In this document: positions 17,901-27,206 of the stretch, in pieces
How positions within the stretch are numbered: the stretch's first letter is position 1
Layout: each line of letters begins with the position of its first letter
Assembly: GCA_964369315.1 (NCBI GenBank)
Contig: CAYJEJ010000003.1
Coordinates: 1-64,000, forward strand
Reading direction: 5' to 3'
DNA length: 64,000 nucleotides
Source of the DNA: CAYJEJ01 sp964369315
Lineage (GTDB): Bacteria; Pseudomonadota; Alphaproteobacteria; UBA3830; JAIRWN01
Translations under genes and position numbers: made by a program
Notes under the pieces: generated by a model
Told to the model about the DNA's origin: nothing
Databases searched by the model: none
What the model saw: the letters and a program-made list of their open reading frames with translations, nothing else

Positions 17901-18427
17901 GGGGAAAATATATCAAATATATCGCCTCTAACGGAAAATTCGCCAACCTCTTGAACGAGTTGCCTGCGTTTCATCCCCAACGCTAGGCAGGAATTTGTTA
18001 AATCATTTAAGTTTATTGTTTGTGTTTTTTTTATCTTTATTTTTTTGAAACTTTGCTTGGGGATGAGCCTTTGCATTATCGCCTTTACCGATGATATAAC
18101 GCAGGTTGTTTTTCTTGGCTCGAGCATTTCTCCCAATGCGTTCAAACGAGTTGTTAAGATGTCATTGGCTGGCGAATTAATATCATATGGCAAACAGTCC
18201 CAAGCAGGAAATTGAATGACTTCATCGCCAATGAAAGAACGCATTTCTTCAGCTGCAGGCTCGATTAACTCGTCTTGCGAACGCACCCACAAAACAGTGG
18301 ATTTATCATCCAAATTTTTAATGATTTGAGAGACGATAAAAGGTGATGTTTCTTGATAAAAGCCATTGATGATGGTTTTTTTGCTGTTAAATTTTGAGTT
18401 AAACAAATTGTTTATTATAGTTTTCAT
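14918..18427 (-). CDS. mfd: Transcription-repair coupling factor Mfd
   Basis: Mfd removes RNA polymerase stalled at lesions and recruits UvrA. The 1169-residue product has the UvrB-like N-terminal part (~1-330), an RNA polymerase-interacting domain around SIVEGDLVVHSEHGIGKYAG (~490-545), helicase motif I GDVGFGKTELAL (~645), DEEQHFGV (~740), TATPIPRTLQ, the translocation motif region ATTN...RADMFGLAQLYQLRGRIGR, and the C-terminal TRCF domain. Length is normal. It is transcribed divergently from recG, with only about 50 bp between start codons, so the two probably share a compact promoter region. Confidence 0.97.
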   Translation of the reverse strand: MKTIINNLFNSKFNSKKTIINGFYQETSPFIVSQIIKNLDDKSTVLWVRSQDELIEPAAEEMRSFIGDEVIQFPAWDCLPYDINSPANDILTTRLNALGEMLEPRKTTCVISSVKAIMQRLIPKQSFKKIKIKKTQTINLNDLTNSCLALGMKRRQLVQEVGEFSVRGDIFDIFSPASNAPFRLNFFDNEIENIKQFDPISQRSLNTEFHELTLIPCNEVILSEETIKTFRTKYRNHFKTSGNDDELYNAVSQGNSVRAMEHWLALFYEQTDTIFDYLNNNLYIITDFDFEPSVQEHFDNINEYYKARNSEHHLKNKYNNVYYPTAPSTMYLSPDDVKSILNYHKNIALFPATESLACVDKTERLELSNKLRKIYEFSEIRNNPKLDFWSEVTKKIRNLSNDKSIILTYQKTFGLAKLSEIFKEYNLSFTKVESLDQINETGIYAWQSPLNEGFKTDKIWIITEKDLTGIDIKRDQAKRKTLKAENFISDTSSIVEGDLVVHSEHGIGKYAGLDAVTVGEIIHDCLIIVYEGGDKLFLPVENIELLTRYGNDDSVAKLDKLGTASWQTRKARVKNRITELAFKLVETAALRQKEVVESIKIIDKTYQDFCDGFEYELTPDQEKVEADIIQDLSTGKIMERLICGDVGFGKTELALRAAFLVAYTGKQVAVVTPTTILSRQHYKNFTSRFNSLPIRLTELSRFTPVSGRNKIKQAIENHSVDIIIGTHSILANTINFKNLGLIIIDEEQHFGVKQKENLKSRFPKTHVLTMTATPIPRTLQLAVSGVRDLSIIATPPVNRVAVRTFISPVDHVVIQEALKREAHRGGQSFYVCPRIEDIDGIKTLVNALVPELSTIVIHGQMPSNIIEKSISDFIEKKYDILISTNIIDSGIDIPNANTMIVHRADMFGLAQLYQLRGRIGRGKSRAYAYLTTNSDKKLSHRAKKRLEVLQTLDSLGAGFSLASYDLDIRGAGNLLGEQQSGHIKEVGVALYQQMLTDAVEKAFKQADQPDKTPTVEQNSDDVPAPILNIGLSILIPKYYIDNDAIRLDMYKRISQVKTPAEILDLKAELNDRFGNLPHEVDNLFKVISIKNICLECNISRIDVGSKSTLIGFHNDYFENPLGLIKLMQNSKGQIKIRNDQKLIINIPQIPALKLTETLKEILKIKNQIS

Positions 18428-18476
18428 TTTTATAGTATAAACTTATTTTAATTAGTCATTTTATAATTTTAAATCG

Positions 18477-20489
18477 TTGACACAAGAAGATATCTTAGAA
18501 ATTAAGAATTTTTTTCAAAGACCAATTAGTGAATTTAATCCTAAGTTGGCGTTTTTTTGTTCAAAATTGGGATTAAATACCGCCCTTGATTTATTATTAC
18601 ACTTGCCATCTGGTATTATACATAAAAACAAGGCCAATAGCATATGTGAGCTGAGGATTGGCATGGTTAACACGGTCTGTATTAATGTTGATGAAAGCCT
18701 AAATAAATCAAAAAAACATGCTCCAATAAGATTAAAATGTTCGGATGACAATGGCGATAATCTTTCGTTGATTTTTTTTAATGCTAGGGATGGATATCTA
18801 GAAAAAAAATTTCCCGTTGGCTCAAAGTGTGTTGTGAGCGGTTTTGTTGAAAGCTATAAAAATCGTTTGCAAATTGTCCATCCTGATAGGGTGGCACCTG
18901 AGTTTTTATTCGAAGAATTATGTAAAAGTGAGATAATTTATCCTTTAACCGCGGGGTTAACAAACTATGTTTTGCGGACGGCGATTTTACAAAATTTAAA
19001 TAAGCTAAAACATTTATGGCACATTGATGATTGGGTTGAGCAAGATTTTTTGGATAAATATCAACTTAGTAATTGGTATGAAAGCTTGGTCATGGCACAT
19101 AACCCCGAAAGCACATCTGACCTAGACCCATTAATATCAAAATATAAATTACGTCTGGCATTAGATGAACTAGCATTTAGAGAACGCAAGGTTTCAAAGA
19201 TTATTCACCAGCGTTTAATCACCGATGGGATTAAGGTCGAGCCATCAGAAAACTTGCGAAAAATATTTTTCGACTTAAACCCCAACCTAGAGCTTACAGA
19301 GGGTCAAAAAAAAGCCCTATCAGATGCGGATAACGACCTTTTAGCAAACTATCCAATGCTCAGGCTCATACAGGGCGATGTTGGGTGCGGGAAAACTTTG
19401 GTGAGCTTTTTATTGACTTTAAGCATGGTTGAAGCGGGGTATCAATGTGTTTTCCTTGCACCAACGGAAGTTTTAGCAAAACAGCATTATGACACGATAG
19501 TGAAATTTTGTGGATTTGGAAGTATCAAAATCGACATACTAACATCTTCAAGCAAAAACAAACCTCATATATATTCAAATATTAAAAATGGCATAACGAA
19601 TATCACCATTGGGACACATGCACTTTTTGAAGATGTGGTTGATTTTTGTAAGCTGGGCTTAATAATAATCGATGAACAACATCGTTTCGGTGTGCAGCAG
19701 CGTGAACGGTTAGTTAAAAAAAATCCAAGGGCGAATACACTTTATCTTTCGGCAACTCCGATTCCTAGAACCGTTTTGATGGTGTATGACGGCAGTATAG
19801 ATATTAGCGAAATTTATGATAAACCTAAAAATCGCCTAGACGTTACAACAACTGTCTTGTCCTGTAATAAAATAAATGAGCTTATGCTGAGGATAAAAAA
19901 TCTCCTAGAAAGCGGTCAACAGGTCTATTGGGTGTGCCCTTTGGTTGAAGAGTCAGAAAAACTAGATTTATCTGCTGCAAAGAGCCGATTTGAGTTTATA
20001 GAAAGCTATTTTCCGCAATTTAAAATTGGTCTAGTTCACGGCAAACAAAAAGATAAAGATGTCGTGATGAATAGCTTTAAAAACGGCAAAATCAATTTAT
20101 TAGTCTCTACAACCGTAATAGAGGTCGGTGTTGATGTTGCAAATGCGACATTAATTGTAATCGAACATGCCGAACGATTTGGTCTTGCTCAACTTCATCA
20201 ATTAAGAGGACGGGTTGGCAGGGGTGAGATTAAGTCACATTGTGTTTTATTGTATCAACCTCCACTGACCAAAATCGCTAGGCAACGTTTGAAAATCATC
20301 CAAGACAGCTGTGATGGTTTCGAAATCTCTAGGCAAGACTTAAATATTAGGCATGGGGGTGATGTTTTGGGGATTAAGCAAAGCGGGTTGCCTGACTTTA
20401 AAACTTGTTCTATTCATGATGCGTTCATACTGATTGATAGGGTGAAAGAGCTCTCAGCAAAGTCAAAGGATTTTGGTATTTTTAATTAA
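18477..20489 (+). CDS. recG: ATP-dependent DNA helicase RecG
   Basis: RecG remodels stalled forks and branched DNA. In 670 residues: an N-terminal wedge/OB domain (~50-150), LTEGQKKAL, Walker A QGDVGCGKTLVS (~300), DEQHRFGVQQR (~397), SATPIPRT, and HAERFGLAQLHQLRGRVGR in the second helicase lobe. The start is a TTG at 18477; no in-frame ATG upstream fits. This is the first gene of a long co-directional run (folB, folE, BPL_N, bioY, yebC, ruvCAB), though gaps of 75-85 bp make separate promoters possible. Confidence 0.96.
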   Translation: MTQEDILEIKNFFQRPISEFNPKLAFFCSKLGLNTALDLLLHLPSGIIHKNKANSICELRIGMVNTVCINVDESLNKSKKHAPIRLKCSDDNGDNLSLIFFNARDGYLEKKFPVGSKCVVSGFVESYKNRLQIVHPDRVAPEFLFEELCKSEIIYPLTAGLTNYVLRTAILQNLNKLKHLWHIDDWVEQDFLDKYQLSNWYESLVMAHNPESTSDLDPLISKYKLRLALDELAFRERKVSKIIHQRLITDGIKVEPSENLRKIFFDLNPNLELTEGQKKALSDADNDLLANYPMLRLIQGDVGCGKTLVSFLLTLSMVEAGYQCVFLAPTEVLAKQHYDTIVKFCGFGSIKIDILTSSSKNKPHIYSNIKNGITNITIGTHALFEDVVDFCKLGLIIIDEQHRFGVQQRERLVKKNPRANTLYLSATPIPRTVLMVYDGSIDISEIYDKPKNRLDVTTTVLSCNKINELMLRIKNLLESGQQVYWVCPLVEESEKLDLSAAKSRFEFIESYFPQFKIGLVHGKQKDKDVVMNSFKNGKINLLVSTTVIEVGVDVANATLIVIEHAERFGLAQLHQLRGRVGRGEIKSHCVLLYQPPLTKIARQRLKIIQDSCDGFEISRQDLNIRHGGDVLGIKQSGLPDFKTCSIHDAFILIDRVKELSAKSKDFGIFN

Positions 20490-20564
20490 TCCCGTTATAG
20501 CAATTAGGCGTTGACCACGTTCAATAAAAATGATAACTCAAATTGTTTATTATGGATTTTTTAA

Positions 20565-20927
20565 TTGATAAGAGAGCTGAAAATAAAACAACTTTGCTTG
20601 AGTTTTGTCTTGGGTAACAACGAATGCGAAAAACTACAGGAAATAGAGGCGTTTTTTGATATTACCTTGCGTTTTTCAGACAATATTGCCTGTCAGAGCG
20701 ATAATTTGGCAGACACTGTTTGTTATTCCAACTTAATCAAATTTTTAGTGTCCGCCTTTGAGGGAAAGGACTTTAATTTGATTGAAAGTGCATGTATGTT
20801 TGCCTATAATCAGATTGATAATTATCTTGGCAAGAATACTCATTTATTAAAAAGAGTGGAGCTTTTTAAACCAGCTTTTGCTAGAAAAAATTTGGAAGGA
20901 GCAGCATTTGTTTGCTCGGATTGGTAA
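20565..20927 (+). CDS. folB: Dihydroneopterin aldolase-like protein
   Basis: FolB converts dihydroneopterin to 6-hydroxymethyl-dihydropterin in folate synthesis. The product is about 120 residues, the family size, and shows the family marks SDNLADTVCYSNLIKFLVSA, then GKDFNLIESACMFAYNQI, where the conserved Tyr and Glu of the active site lie, and a final VELFKPAFA (usual V-x-K-P-x-A). Only a TTG start is available; the ATG at 20552 is in another frame and soon meets a stop. folE follows after 23 bp, which supports a pterin role. Confidence 0.8.
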   Translation: MIRELKIKQLCLSFVLGNNECEKLQEIEAFFDITLRFSDNIACQSDNLADTVCYSNLIKFLVSAFEGKDFNLIESACMFAYNQIDNYLGKNTHLLKRVELFKPAFARKNLEGAAFVCSDW

Positions 20928-20950
20928 GTTGTATTTTTAGGATTTGAAAA

Positions 20951-21496
20951 TTGGATAATAGTCTAGAGTCGCATCTTCGAGAGATATTAAACGTGGTTGA
21001 GCCTAACTCTGAGCATTTGACCAAAACGCCAAAACGTTCTGCCAAAGCATATCAAGAGCTTTTGAATGGCTATGGGAAAGGGGTCTCTGACGTTGTTAGT
21101 AAAGATGCGATTTATGAATCTTCTATGGAAGATATGGTCATTCTAAGACGCATATCATTTGAATCTTTTTGCGAGCATCATATGATAGCAATCACGGGTT
21201 ATGCCAGCGTTGGTTACATTCCAAATGGTTATATTATTGGTGCGAGTAAAATCGCAAGGATTGTAGATTGTTTTGCTCACAGATTGCAACTACAAGAAAG
21301 GTTAACTACAGAAATAGCAACTGCGATTGATGATGTGCTTTCTCCAAAAGGGGTTGCTGTGTTTGTTGAGGGAAAACACTTCTGCATCTCAAATCGGGGT
21401 ATAAAAAAGCAAGATGCCCGCTTGGTTACTAGGTGTTTTGTTGGTGAGTTTAAAAACAACTACCACCTTAGGCAAGAATTTCTTCAGGCGATATAG
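20951..21496 (+). CDS. folE: GTP cyclohydrolase I
   Basis: FolE opens GTP to form dihydroneopterin triphosphate, the first step to folate. The 181-residue product keeps the zinc ligands Cys74 and His77 (SFCEHHM) and Cys145 (KHFCIS), and the substrate pocket sequences GYIPNGYIIGASKIARIVD and QLQERLTTEIA. The start is TTG, with AGGA eight bases upstream. It is paired with folB. The protein is slightly shorter than E. coli FolE at its N-terminus, as in other alphaproteobacteria. Confidence 0.95.
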   Translation: MDNSLESHLREILNVVEPNSEHLTKTPKRSAKAYQELLNGYGKGVSDVVSKDAIYESSMEDMVILRRISFESFCEHHMIAITGYASVGYIPNGYIIGASKIARIVDCFAHRLQLQERLTTEIATAIDDVLSPKGVAVFVEGKHFCISNRGIKKQDARLVTRCFVGEFKNNYHLRQEFLQAI

Positions 21497-21517
21497 CCTT
21501 TGGCTTTGAAGACTATT

Positions 21518-22285
21518 ATGCCCAATTCAGAGATAATTATATATTCTGACTCTGGGGTATCAGACGTTTCTTTAAACCAGACCATTATGATGCTCAGGCG
21601 ACATGTTGACGATGGGCGTTATAAAATTAGAACGGTAGACAGTTTATACCTAAGGCATTACTTTTGGGAAGAAAGGACTAGTCTCTTGATTTTTCCAGGT
21701 GGAGCTGATGTTTTTTATCAAAAAGCTTTGTGTGGCGTGGGCAATGCAAGAATAAAAGACTTTATTATCAACGGCGGGTCGTATCTTGGGATTTGTGCAG
21801 GGGCGTATTACGCCTCATCTAGGGTAGAATTTGCATTGGGTCAAGATATTGAAGTTAATCAACCAAGAGATTTAAATTTTTTTCAAGGAACTGCAACAGG
21901 GCCTGTTCTATCAAATTATGTTTATGGTAGCGAGGTTGGAGCCCGTGCGGGTGAGGTGATGTTTTGTGATGTTTTTCCTAATATGATTTGTAAAACTGTA
22001 TTTGCATATTATAATGGTGGTTGTACTTTCATAAGGGATGAAAATATTCAAGGCAACAACCTGTGCGTTATTGCAAATTATGTGATTAATGGCGATTGTT
22101 CTCTTCCTGCAATAGTTGGCGGAAATGTCGGTAAAGGAAAAGCTTTGTTAAGCGGGGTTCATTTTGAATATGAAATGTTGAAGGAAAACGCTCAAAACAT
22201 TAAAGAAATAAACGCAAAAATACTAAGTTGTATGGATGAAAAACTTATGTTAGAAAAAAACGTTCTTACATTTCTGGGAGTTTAA
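21518..22285 (+). CDS. BPL_N-domain glutamine-amidotransferase-like protein
   Basis: This ~255-residue protein resembles the BPL_N domain that precedes biotin-protein ligase in yeast and also occurs as a stand-alone bacterial protein. It has a class I amidotransferase-like fold signature: LLIFPGGADVFY, then YLGICAGAYYAS with a nucleophile-elbow Cys (~93), and a late HFEYE in the place of the catalytic His. The biochemical reaction of BPL_N proteins is, to my knowledge, not settled. It is 3 bp upstream of bioY, strongly suggesting a link with biotin. The ATG at 21518 is preferred; an in-frame TTG at 21500 adds six residues. Confidence 0.8.
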   Translation: MPNSEIIIYSDSGVSDVSLNQTIMMLRRHVDDGRYKIRTVDSLYLRHYFWEERTSLLIFPGGADVFYQKALCGVGNARIKDFIINGGSYLGICAGAYYASSRVEFALGQDIEVNQPRDLNFFQGTATGPVLSNYVYGSEVGARAGEVMFCDVFPNMICKTVFAYYNGGCTFIRDENIQGNNLCVIANYVINGDCSLPAIVGGNVGKGKALLSGVHFEYEMLKENAQNIKEINAKILSCMDEKLMLEKNVLTFLGV

Positions 22286-22288
22286 TTT

Positions 22289-22834
22289 ATGAACCAAGTT
22301 TTATCCTTAAATTCAGTGATTAGTGTTTTGAAGATGCTGGCATTTTCTTTTGCGGGCAGTCTTTTCATTGCACTGATGTCACAGATTTCTGTTCCAATGT
22401 TTCCAGTGCCGATGACGATGCAAACTTATGGAGTTTTGTTGGTTGGCGGATTGTTGGGTGCGAAAGCAGGTTTTCTGGCTTTGTCGTTATATTTAATAGA
22501 AGGTATTTGTGGACTGCCAGTTTTTGCTGGGGGTTCTTGTGGTCTTGGAGCCATGCTTGGTGCAACAGGTGGATATCTTTTAGGGATGCCATTTTCTGCG
22601 TTTGCTACGGGTTTTATTGTCGAGCGTTTAAACCGTAATAGGTTTTATTTTTTAAAGACCTTATTAGCTGGTTTTTGTGGCTTGATACCGGTTTATGTGC
22701 TGGGGATTTTTGTTCTTAAGTTTTATGTAAGCTCATTTTCACAGGCACTAGTGTTTGGCTTTTATCCATTTTTATTAGGGTGTTCTTTGAAAGTGGTTTT
22801 ATTTGCTTCTTGCATGAAACTTTTTAAGCGATAA
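22289..22834 (+). CDS. bioY: BioY biotin uptake S component
   Basis: BioY is the biotin-binding membrane component of an ECF-type transporter and can work alone or with EcfAA'T. The 181-residue product has six hydrophobic segments and the family core [46 protein letters not shown] and [17 protein letters not shown] precedes the ATG. No EcfA or EcfT gene lies nearby, and no biotin synthesis gene is in the window, which fits scavenging from a host. It is co-transcribed with the BPL_N gene. Confidence 0.95.
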   Translation: MNQVLSLNSVISVLKMLAFSFAGSLFIALMSQISVPMFPVPMTMQTYGVLLVGGLLGAKAGFLALSLYLIEGICGLPVFAGGSCGLGAMLGATGGYLLGMPFSAFATGFIVERLNRNRFYFLKTLLAGFCGLIPVYVLGIFVLKFYVSSFSQALVFGFYPFLLGCSLKVVLFASCMKLFKR

Positions 22835-22871
22835 TTTTTTATCAAGTGAATTAGCGTGGGAATATATAATT

Positions 22872-23621
22872 ATGGCAGGGCATTCGCAATTTAAAAATAT
22901 TATGCATCGCAAGGGTGCTCAAGACGCCAAGAGAGCGAAGGTTTTTTCAAAAATCGCGAGGGAAATTACCGTTGCCGTCAAAATTGGGGGGGATGACCCT
23001 GCTTCGAACTCTAAGTTGCGGGGTATTCTTGCAAATGCAAGAAGTGAGAATATGCCCCGTGATAACATTGAACGTGCAATAAAAAAGGCTTTGGGAGGCG
23101 ACGATAATACGGAATACTTTGAAGTGCGTTACGAAGGTTACGGCATCGGGGGTGTGGCGATTATTGTTGAGGCATTGACAGACAATAAAAACAGAACTGC
23201 CTCAGAGGTCAGGGCATCTTTTAATAAGCTGGGGGGCGTTCTTGGAGAGGTTAATAGTGTTAGCTTTATGTTTGACCGTGTGGGATTAATCAAATATCCA
23301 CTTGATGTTGCCGATGAGCCAACTTTTTTGGAAGCGGCTATAGATGTTGGTGCAACTGACATGATTGAAGGCGAGTATTATGAAGTTATCACCAATATTG
23401 AAAATTTCGCAAATGTTCGAGATGAGCTGATTAAAAAATTTTCAGACCCGACATTTGCTGGTTTAGTTTGGAAACCGAAGAATAATACCGTCGTTACAGA
23501 TGAACACGCTAAGACCTTGTTCAAACTTATAGAAGTTTTGGAAGACAATGATGATGTGCAAACTGTGACCGCAAATTATGAGGTTTCTGACGACTTCATC
23601 AAATCCTATATGGGCACTTAA
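22872..23621 (+). CDS. yebC: YebC/PmpR family protein
   Basis: The 249-residue product opens [19 protein letters not shown], the family's standard start, and keeps [15 protein letters not shown]. YebC proteins have been described both as DNA-binding regulators and as translation factors (TACO1-like) that help ribosomes through proline stretches. Its position right before ruvC is the classic order in proteobacteria. Normal length. Confidence 0.96.
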   Translation: MAGHSQFKNIMHRKGAQDAKRAKVFSKIAREITVAVKIGGDDPASNSKLRGILANARSENMPRDNIERAIKKALGGDDNTEYFEVRYEGYGIGGVAIIVEALTDNKNRTASEVRASFNKLGGVLGEVNSVSFMFDRVGLIKYPLDVADEPTFLEAAIDVGATDMIEGEYYEVITNIENFANVRDELIKKFSDPTFAGLVWKPKNNTVVTDEHAKTLFKLIEVLEDNDDVQTVTANYEVSDDFIKSYMGT

Positions 23622-23624
23622 CAA

Positions 23625-24116
23625 TTGTCGAGACAACAGCACATCATTCTAGGGATTGACCCAGGTTTGAATAAAACAGGTTGGGGTGTTGTTGCCGCAG
23701 ATGGAAATCATTTGAGCTATTTAGCACACGGGTTAATAAAAACAAACCCCAAAGATGACCTCTCGAAAAGGCTGAAAGTTATCTATTGTGGTGTTTGTGA
23801 AGTTTTAAAATCTTTTTGTCCTACCGATGCCGCCATTGAGGACACGTTCATGAACTCAAACCCCGCTTCTTCGTTAAAGTTGGGGGCTGCAAGGGCAGCT
23901 GCTATGTTGGCACCAGCTAATGCAGGGTTAGGTGTGAGTGAATATGGTGCAAGTAAAATAAAAAAGAGTATAGTGGGTGTGGGACACGCAGATAAAAATC
24001 AGGTTGCGATGATGGTTAAGTTATTATTACCCACATGTCCACAGAGCGTTCATGACGATGCGGCTGATGCGTTGGCGGTTGCGATATGTCATGCACATTG
24101 GGGCTATAAAAATTAA
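23625..24116 (+). CDS. ruvC: Holliday junction resolvase RuvC
   Basis: RuvC cuts Holliday junctions made by RecA recombination. At 163 residues it has normal length and keeps the four acidic catalytic positions: LGIDPGLNKTGWG (Asp), AIEDTFM (Glu) and VHDDAADALAVA (Asp-Asp). It begins with TTG 3 bp after the yebC stop, which implies translational coupling. ruvA follows after 13 bp. Confidence 0.97.
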   Translation: MSRQQHIILGIDPGLNKTGWGVVAADGNHLSYLAHGLIKTNPKDDLSKRLKVIYCGVCEVLKSFCPTDAAIEDTFMNSNPASSLKLGAARAAAMLAPANAGLGVSEYGASKIKKSIVGVGHADKNQVAMMVKLLLPTCPQSVHDDAADALAVAICHAHWGYKN

Positions 24117-24129
24117 CTAAGGTTATTTT

Positions 24130-24753
24130 ATGTTCAGTTTTTTACGAGGGAAAATAAACTCTTTTGCAGAGTCATATATTATAATAGATACGGGTTCTGT
24201 GGGTTATAAGGTTTCTTGTCCAAAGTCTTGTTTAGATTATTTTCAAAAAGCACATGAGCAAGAGCTCATCGTTTATACTGAACTGTTGATTAGGGAAGAC
24301 GGTTGGTTTTTATATGGCTTTAGCGACGACAATAGAAGAGATTGGTTCAAATTGCTCTTGACTGTTCAGGGGGTTGGGGCAAAGGTTGCTTTATCAATAC
24401 TTTCGAGCTTGTCGGTTGATGACTTAGCTAGCTCAATTTTGAATAACGATAAAGACAAACTGTGCCTTGCAGATGGTGTTGGCGGGAAGTTGGCAGTCAG
24501 GCTTATTAATGAACTCAAGGATAAGGCGTTACCGCAGTTTAACTCTCTCATTATGCGGAGCTCAAATAACCAATCAAGCACTGGACAATCTTTGTCAGAA
24601 AGTGAGCTAGATATTGCTAGCGATGTTATATCTGCTTTGATAAACTTGGGTTATAAAAGAAATGACGTTATAGCCGTTGTTAAGGAGCTTTCGGGGGAGC
24701 AGAGTTTCGAGGATAAGCTTCGACAGGCACTGAAAAGGCTAGGGTCTTCTTGA
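24130..24753 (+). CDS. ruvA: Holliday junction DNA-binding protein RuvA
   Basis: RuvA tetramers hold the junction and load RuvB. The 207-residue protein has the OB domain ([10 protein letters not shown]...), helix-hairpin-helix regions ([34 protein letters not shown]) and a C-terminal RuvB-binding domain ([19 protein letters not shown]). It lies between ruvC and ruvB in the expected operon. Confidence 0.97.
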   Translation: MFSFLRGKINSFAESYIIIDTGSVGYKVSCPKSCLDYFQKAHEQELIVYTELLIREDGWFLYGFSDDNRRDWFKLLLTVQGVGAKVALSILSSLSVDDLASSILNNDKDKLCLADGVGGKLAVRLINELKDKALPQFNSLIMRSSNNQSSTGQSLSESELDIASDVISALINLGYKRNDVIAVVKELSGEQSFEDKLRQALKRLGSS

Positions 24754-24775
24754 GTTTTATTATTTAGGTAGCTTT

Positions 24776-25789
24776 ATGAAAAATGAAGGTGTTTTGTCTC
24801 CGCATCAGCAAGAAGAAGATTTTCAAAATATACCTCAACCAGAAATCAGACCACAATATTTAAAAGACTTTGTGGGGCAAGCAAAACTTAAATCAAATTT
24901 AAGCGTTTTCATACAGGCAGCAAAGTCTCGCGGTCAAGCAATTGACCATATAATATTTTATGGTCCGCCTGGATTAGGAAAAACGACACTTGCCCAAATT
25001 GTTTCACGTGAGATGAACGTTGGTTTTAAGTCCACATCTGGTCCAATGATTGCAAAGGCAGGGGATTTGGCGGCGTTACTGACGAACTTACAGGCGAACG
25101 ATGTTTTGTTTATAGATGAAATTCATAGGCTAAACCCTCTGATAGAGGAAGTTTTATACCCAGCCATGGAGGACTATAAACTAGATTTAATCATAGGTGA
25201 GGGACCGGCTGCAAGGTCTATAAGAATTGACCTGCCAAGGTTCACCCTTATAGGGGCGACCACTCGTTCTGGTCTTTTAACATCCCCCCTTCGCGATAGG
25301 TTTGGGATACAGATGAGGTTAGAGTTTTATAATGAGCAAGAGCTTGAATCGATTATTATAAGAAACGCGAATATTCTCGGTGCTCAAATAGACCTTGATG
25401 GTGCAAATGAAATTGCAAAAAGATGTCGTGCGACGCCTCGTATCGCGTATAGGATGTTACGCAGGGTCTGGGATTTCGCACTTGTGGATGGAGCGAGTAA
25501 GATTAGTCGCGTTATAGCCAATAAGGCACTGCTTAATTTAGACGTAGACCAACATGGTCTTGACGCTATGGATAGGAAATATCTTAATTGTATAGTTGAT
25601 TTTTATAATGGGGGCCCAGTTGGGGTTGAGACATTGTGTGCTGTTTTATCTGAGCAGCGAGACGCAATAGAAGAGGTGATAGAACCGTTTTTATTGCAGC
25701 AGGGGTTAATACAAAGGACATCAAGGGGCAGAGTGATTACAACGCAGGGGTATAAAGCCATAGGGTTGGAAGCACCTACGACTTTATGA
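24776..25789 (+). CDS. ruvB: Holliday junction branch-migration ATPase RuvB
   Basis: RuvB is the hexameric AAA+ motor of branch migration. The 337-residue protein contains the [11 protein letters not shown] entry motif, Walker [14 protein letters not shown] (~62-74), Walker [12 protein letters not shown] (~112), sensor [11 protein letters not shown], sensor-2 [12 protein letters not shown], and the C-terminal winged helix ending TSRGRVIT. It is the last gene of the run; ruvCAB are complete. Confidence 0.98.
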   Translation: MKNEGVLSPHQQEEDFQNIPQPEIRPQYLKDFVGQAKLKSNLSVFIQAAKSRGQAIDHIIFYGPPGLGKTTLAQIVSREMNVGFKSTSGPMIAKAGDLAALLTNLQANDVLFIDEIHRLNPLIEEVLYPAMEDYKLDLIIGEGPAARSIRIDLPRFTLIGATTRSGLLTSPLRDRFGIQMRLEFYNEQELESIIIRNANILGAQIDLDGANEIAKRCRATPRIAYRMLRRVWDFALVDGASKISRVIANKALLNLDVDQHGLDAMDRKYLNCIVDFYNGGPVGVETLCAVLSEQRDAIEEVIEPFLLQQGLIQRTSRGRVITTQGYKAIGLEAPTTL

Positions 25790-25826
25790 TTTTGTATAAG
25801 TTTTGAAGTTATTTTATGCGAGAAAT

Positions 25827-26117
25827 TTATTGATTTTCCTGATTAATAAGGAACAATTCATGTGAGATTAGTTCATTCAATACATTGTCATATTTTTCGA
25901 ATACGTTTACATCTAGCCCTTTTTCAACATAATAATTTTTGAGCTCTAAATACTGTTCATCACTATAATTTCTGGTTAATATAGGTTTATCATTGGTTTT
26001 ATTAATTGTTTGTGAGTAGATTGTGTTAAAAAAATCAATTCTATCCATGACGCTGCTTTTGGCTTGATTTGTAAAACAAATTCCTAAACATGATGCTAAT
26101 AAAAGTATTTTATTCAT
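25827..26117 (-). CDS. Small secreted protein of unknown function
   Basis: This 96-residue protein begins with a signal peptide (MNKILLLASCLGICFTNQA, cleavage near KSS). The mature part is helical in character and acidic, with EQYLELKNYYVEKGLDVNVF. A Cys at 10 and another at 14 sit inside the hydrophobic core but do not form a lipobox with the usual small residues. I recognise no family. Genes on both sides run the other way, so it is a single transcription unit. Confidence 0.6.
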   Translation of the reverse strand: MNKILLLASCLGICFTNQAKSSVMDRIDFFNTIYSQTINKTNDKPILTRNYSDEQYLELKNYYVEKGLDVNVFEKYDNVLNELISHELFLINQENQ

Positions 26118-26239
26118 AGTTTTGGATCTCCGTATTTATTTGGTAAAATGTATATTTTAGTGTGTTAAAGGTTAATCTTTAATTAAGATTTTATAAAAAT
26201 TTTGTCTTTTTATAAAAAAACCTTAAAAGGCAGTTAATA

Positions 26240-27061
26240 ATGATAAAAGTTGGAATAATTGGTGCTGGGCAAATGGGCGGTGCGATAGCTAGGGCTTTTT
26301 GTGATAAGAATTTTCCTGTTGTTATTTTTGATATAAATCAAACTCAGCTTGATATGATTAATGAGCTGTTTTCTAAAAAAGTGGCTGAAGGAAAGCTTGT
26401 TCCAAATTTTGACCTAAGGCTAAGCACAGATTTGACTGAACTAAGTGATTGTGAACTAGTGATTGAATGTGTGTCAGAAAAATTGGACACGAAAAAACAG
26501 GTTTTGTCTGAAATATCGCAGTTAATAGGGGAAAACTCTATCATCGCAACAAATACATCAAGCTTTTTAATAGAAGAGTTGGCGATTTCTGTGTTCAAGC
26601 CGGAACGTTTTATAGGAATGCATTTTATGAACCCTGCACACATCATTCCTTTGGTGGAGCTTGTTGCCTGCAGGGGCACCGCAACAGAGACGGTATGTTA
26701 TTGTCAAAAAATATTGAATATTTTGCAAAAAACAGTTGTTATGGTAGATGATACTCCCGCCTTTATATTAAACCGACTATTAATTCCTTTTATCAATGAG
26801 GCGGCAACACTTGTCTATAATAATACTGCGAATATAGAGACGGTTGACTCTGTTATGCGTATTGGTGCGGGTCATCCAATGGGACCTTTACAGTTGGCGG
26901 ATGTTATCGGGGTGGATACTGTTTATATGATATTGAATTCTTTATATTCGCGGTTGCATGATGAACGATATATTCCTTGTAAGCTTTTCTTTGAATATGT
27001 CGAGAAAGGGTGGCTTGGTAAAAAAACAGGTCGTGGTTTTTATGTTTATGAAGGTTTGTGA
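26240..27061 (+). CDS. hbd: 3-hydroxybutyryl-CoA dehydrogenase
   Basis: It interconverts acetoacetyl-CoA and 3-hydroxybutyryl-CoA with NAD(H). The 273-residue protein has the N-terminal Rossmann motif IGAGQMGGAIARAF, the ECVSEKL and ATNTSSF segments, the active-site GMHFMNPAHIIPLVEL (His-Glu pair), and the C-terminal 3HCDH domain with HPMGPLQLADVIGVD and KKTGRGFY. AAGG precedes the ATG. With the PHB synthase and thiolase genes elsewhere in the window it can belong to butyryl/PHB metabolism, although PHB synthesis usually uses an NADPH-dependent PhaB. Confidence 0.93.
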   Translation: MIKVGIIGAGQMGGAIARAFCDKNFPVVIFDINQTQLDMINELFSKKVAEGKLVPNFDLRLSTDLTELSDCELVIECVSEKLDTKKQVLSEISQLIGENSIIATNTSSFLIEELAISVFKPERFIGMHFMNPAHIIPLVELVACRGTATETVCYCQKILNILQKTVVMVDDTPAFILNRLLIPFINEAATLVYNNTANIETVDSVMRIGAGHPMGPLQLADVIGVDTVYMILNSLYSRLHDERYIPCKLFFEYVEKGWLGKKTGRGFYVYEGL

Positions 27062-27206
27062 ACGAGATAAAACAATTTTTTTCATATATTAAACGTTATA
27101 AAATTGGCTTTTATTGACTTTTTACTGTATATTATAGAAAATTTAGGTAACATATCTGAGAATATGTTTTCGGAAAGCTTTATTTGAGGGATTTTAAATT
27201 AATTAG

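Noticed and set aside
27062..27206. A promoter for infA using ttgact near 27115
   Set aside because: The spacing to any TATAAT-like box is only 10-13 bp, too short for a sigma-70 promoter.
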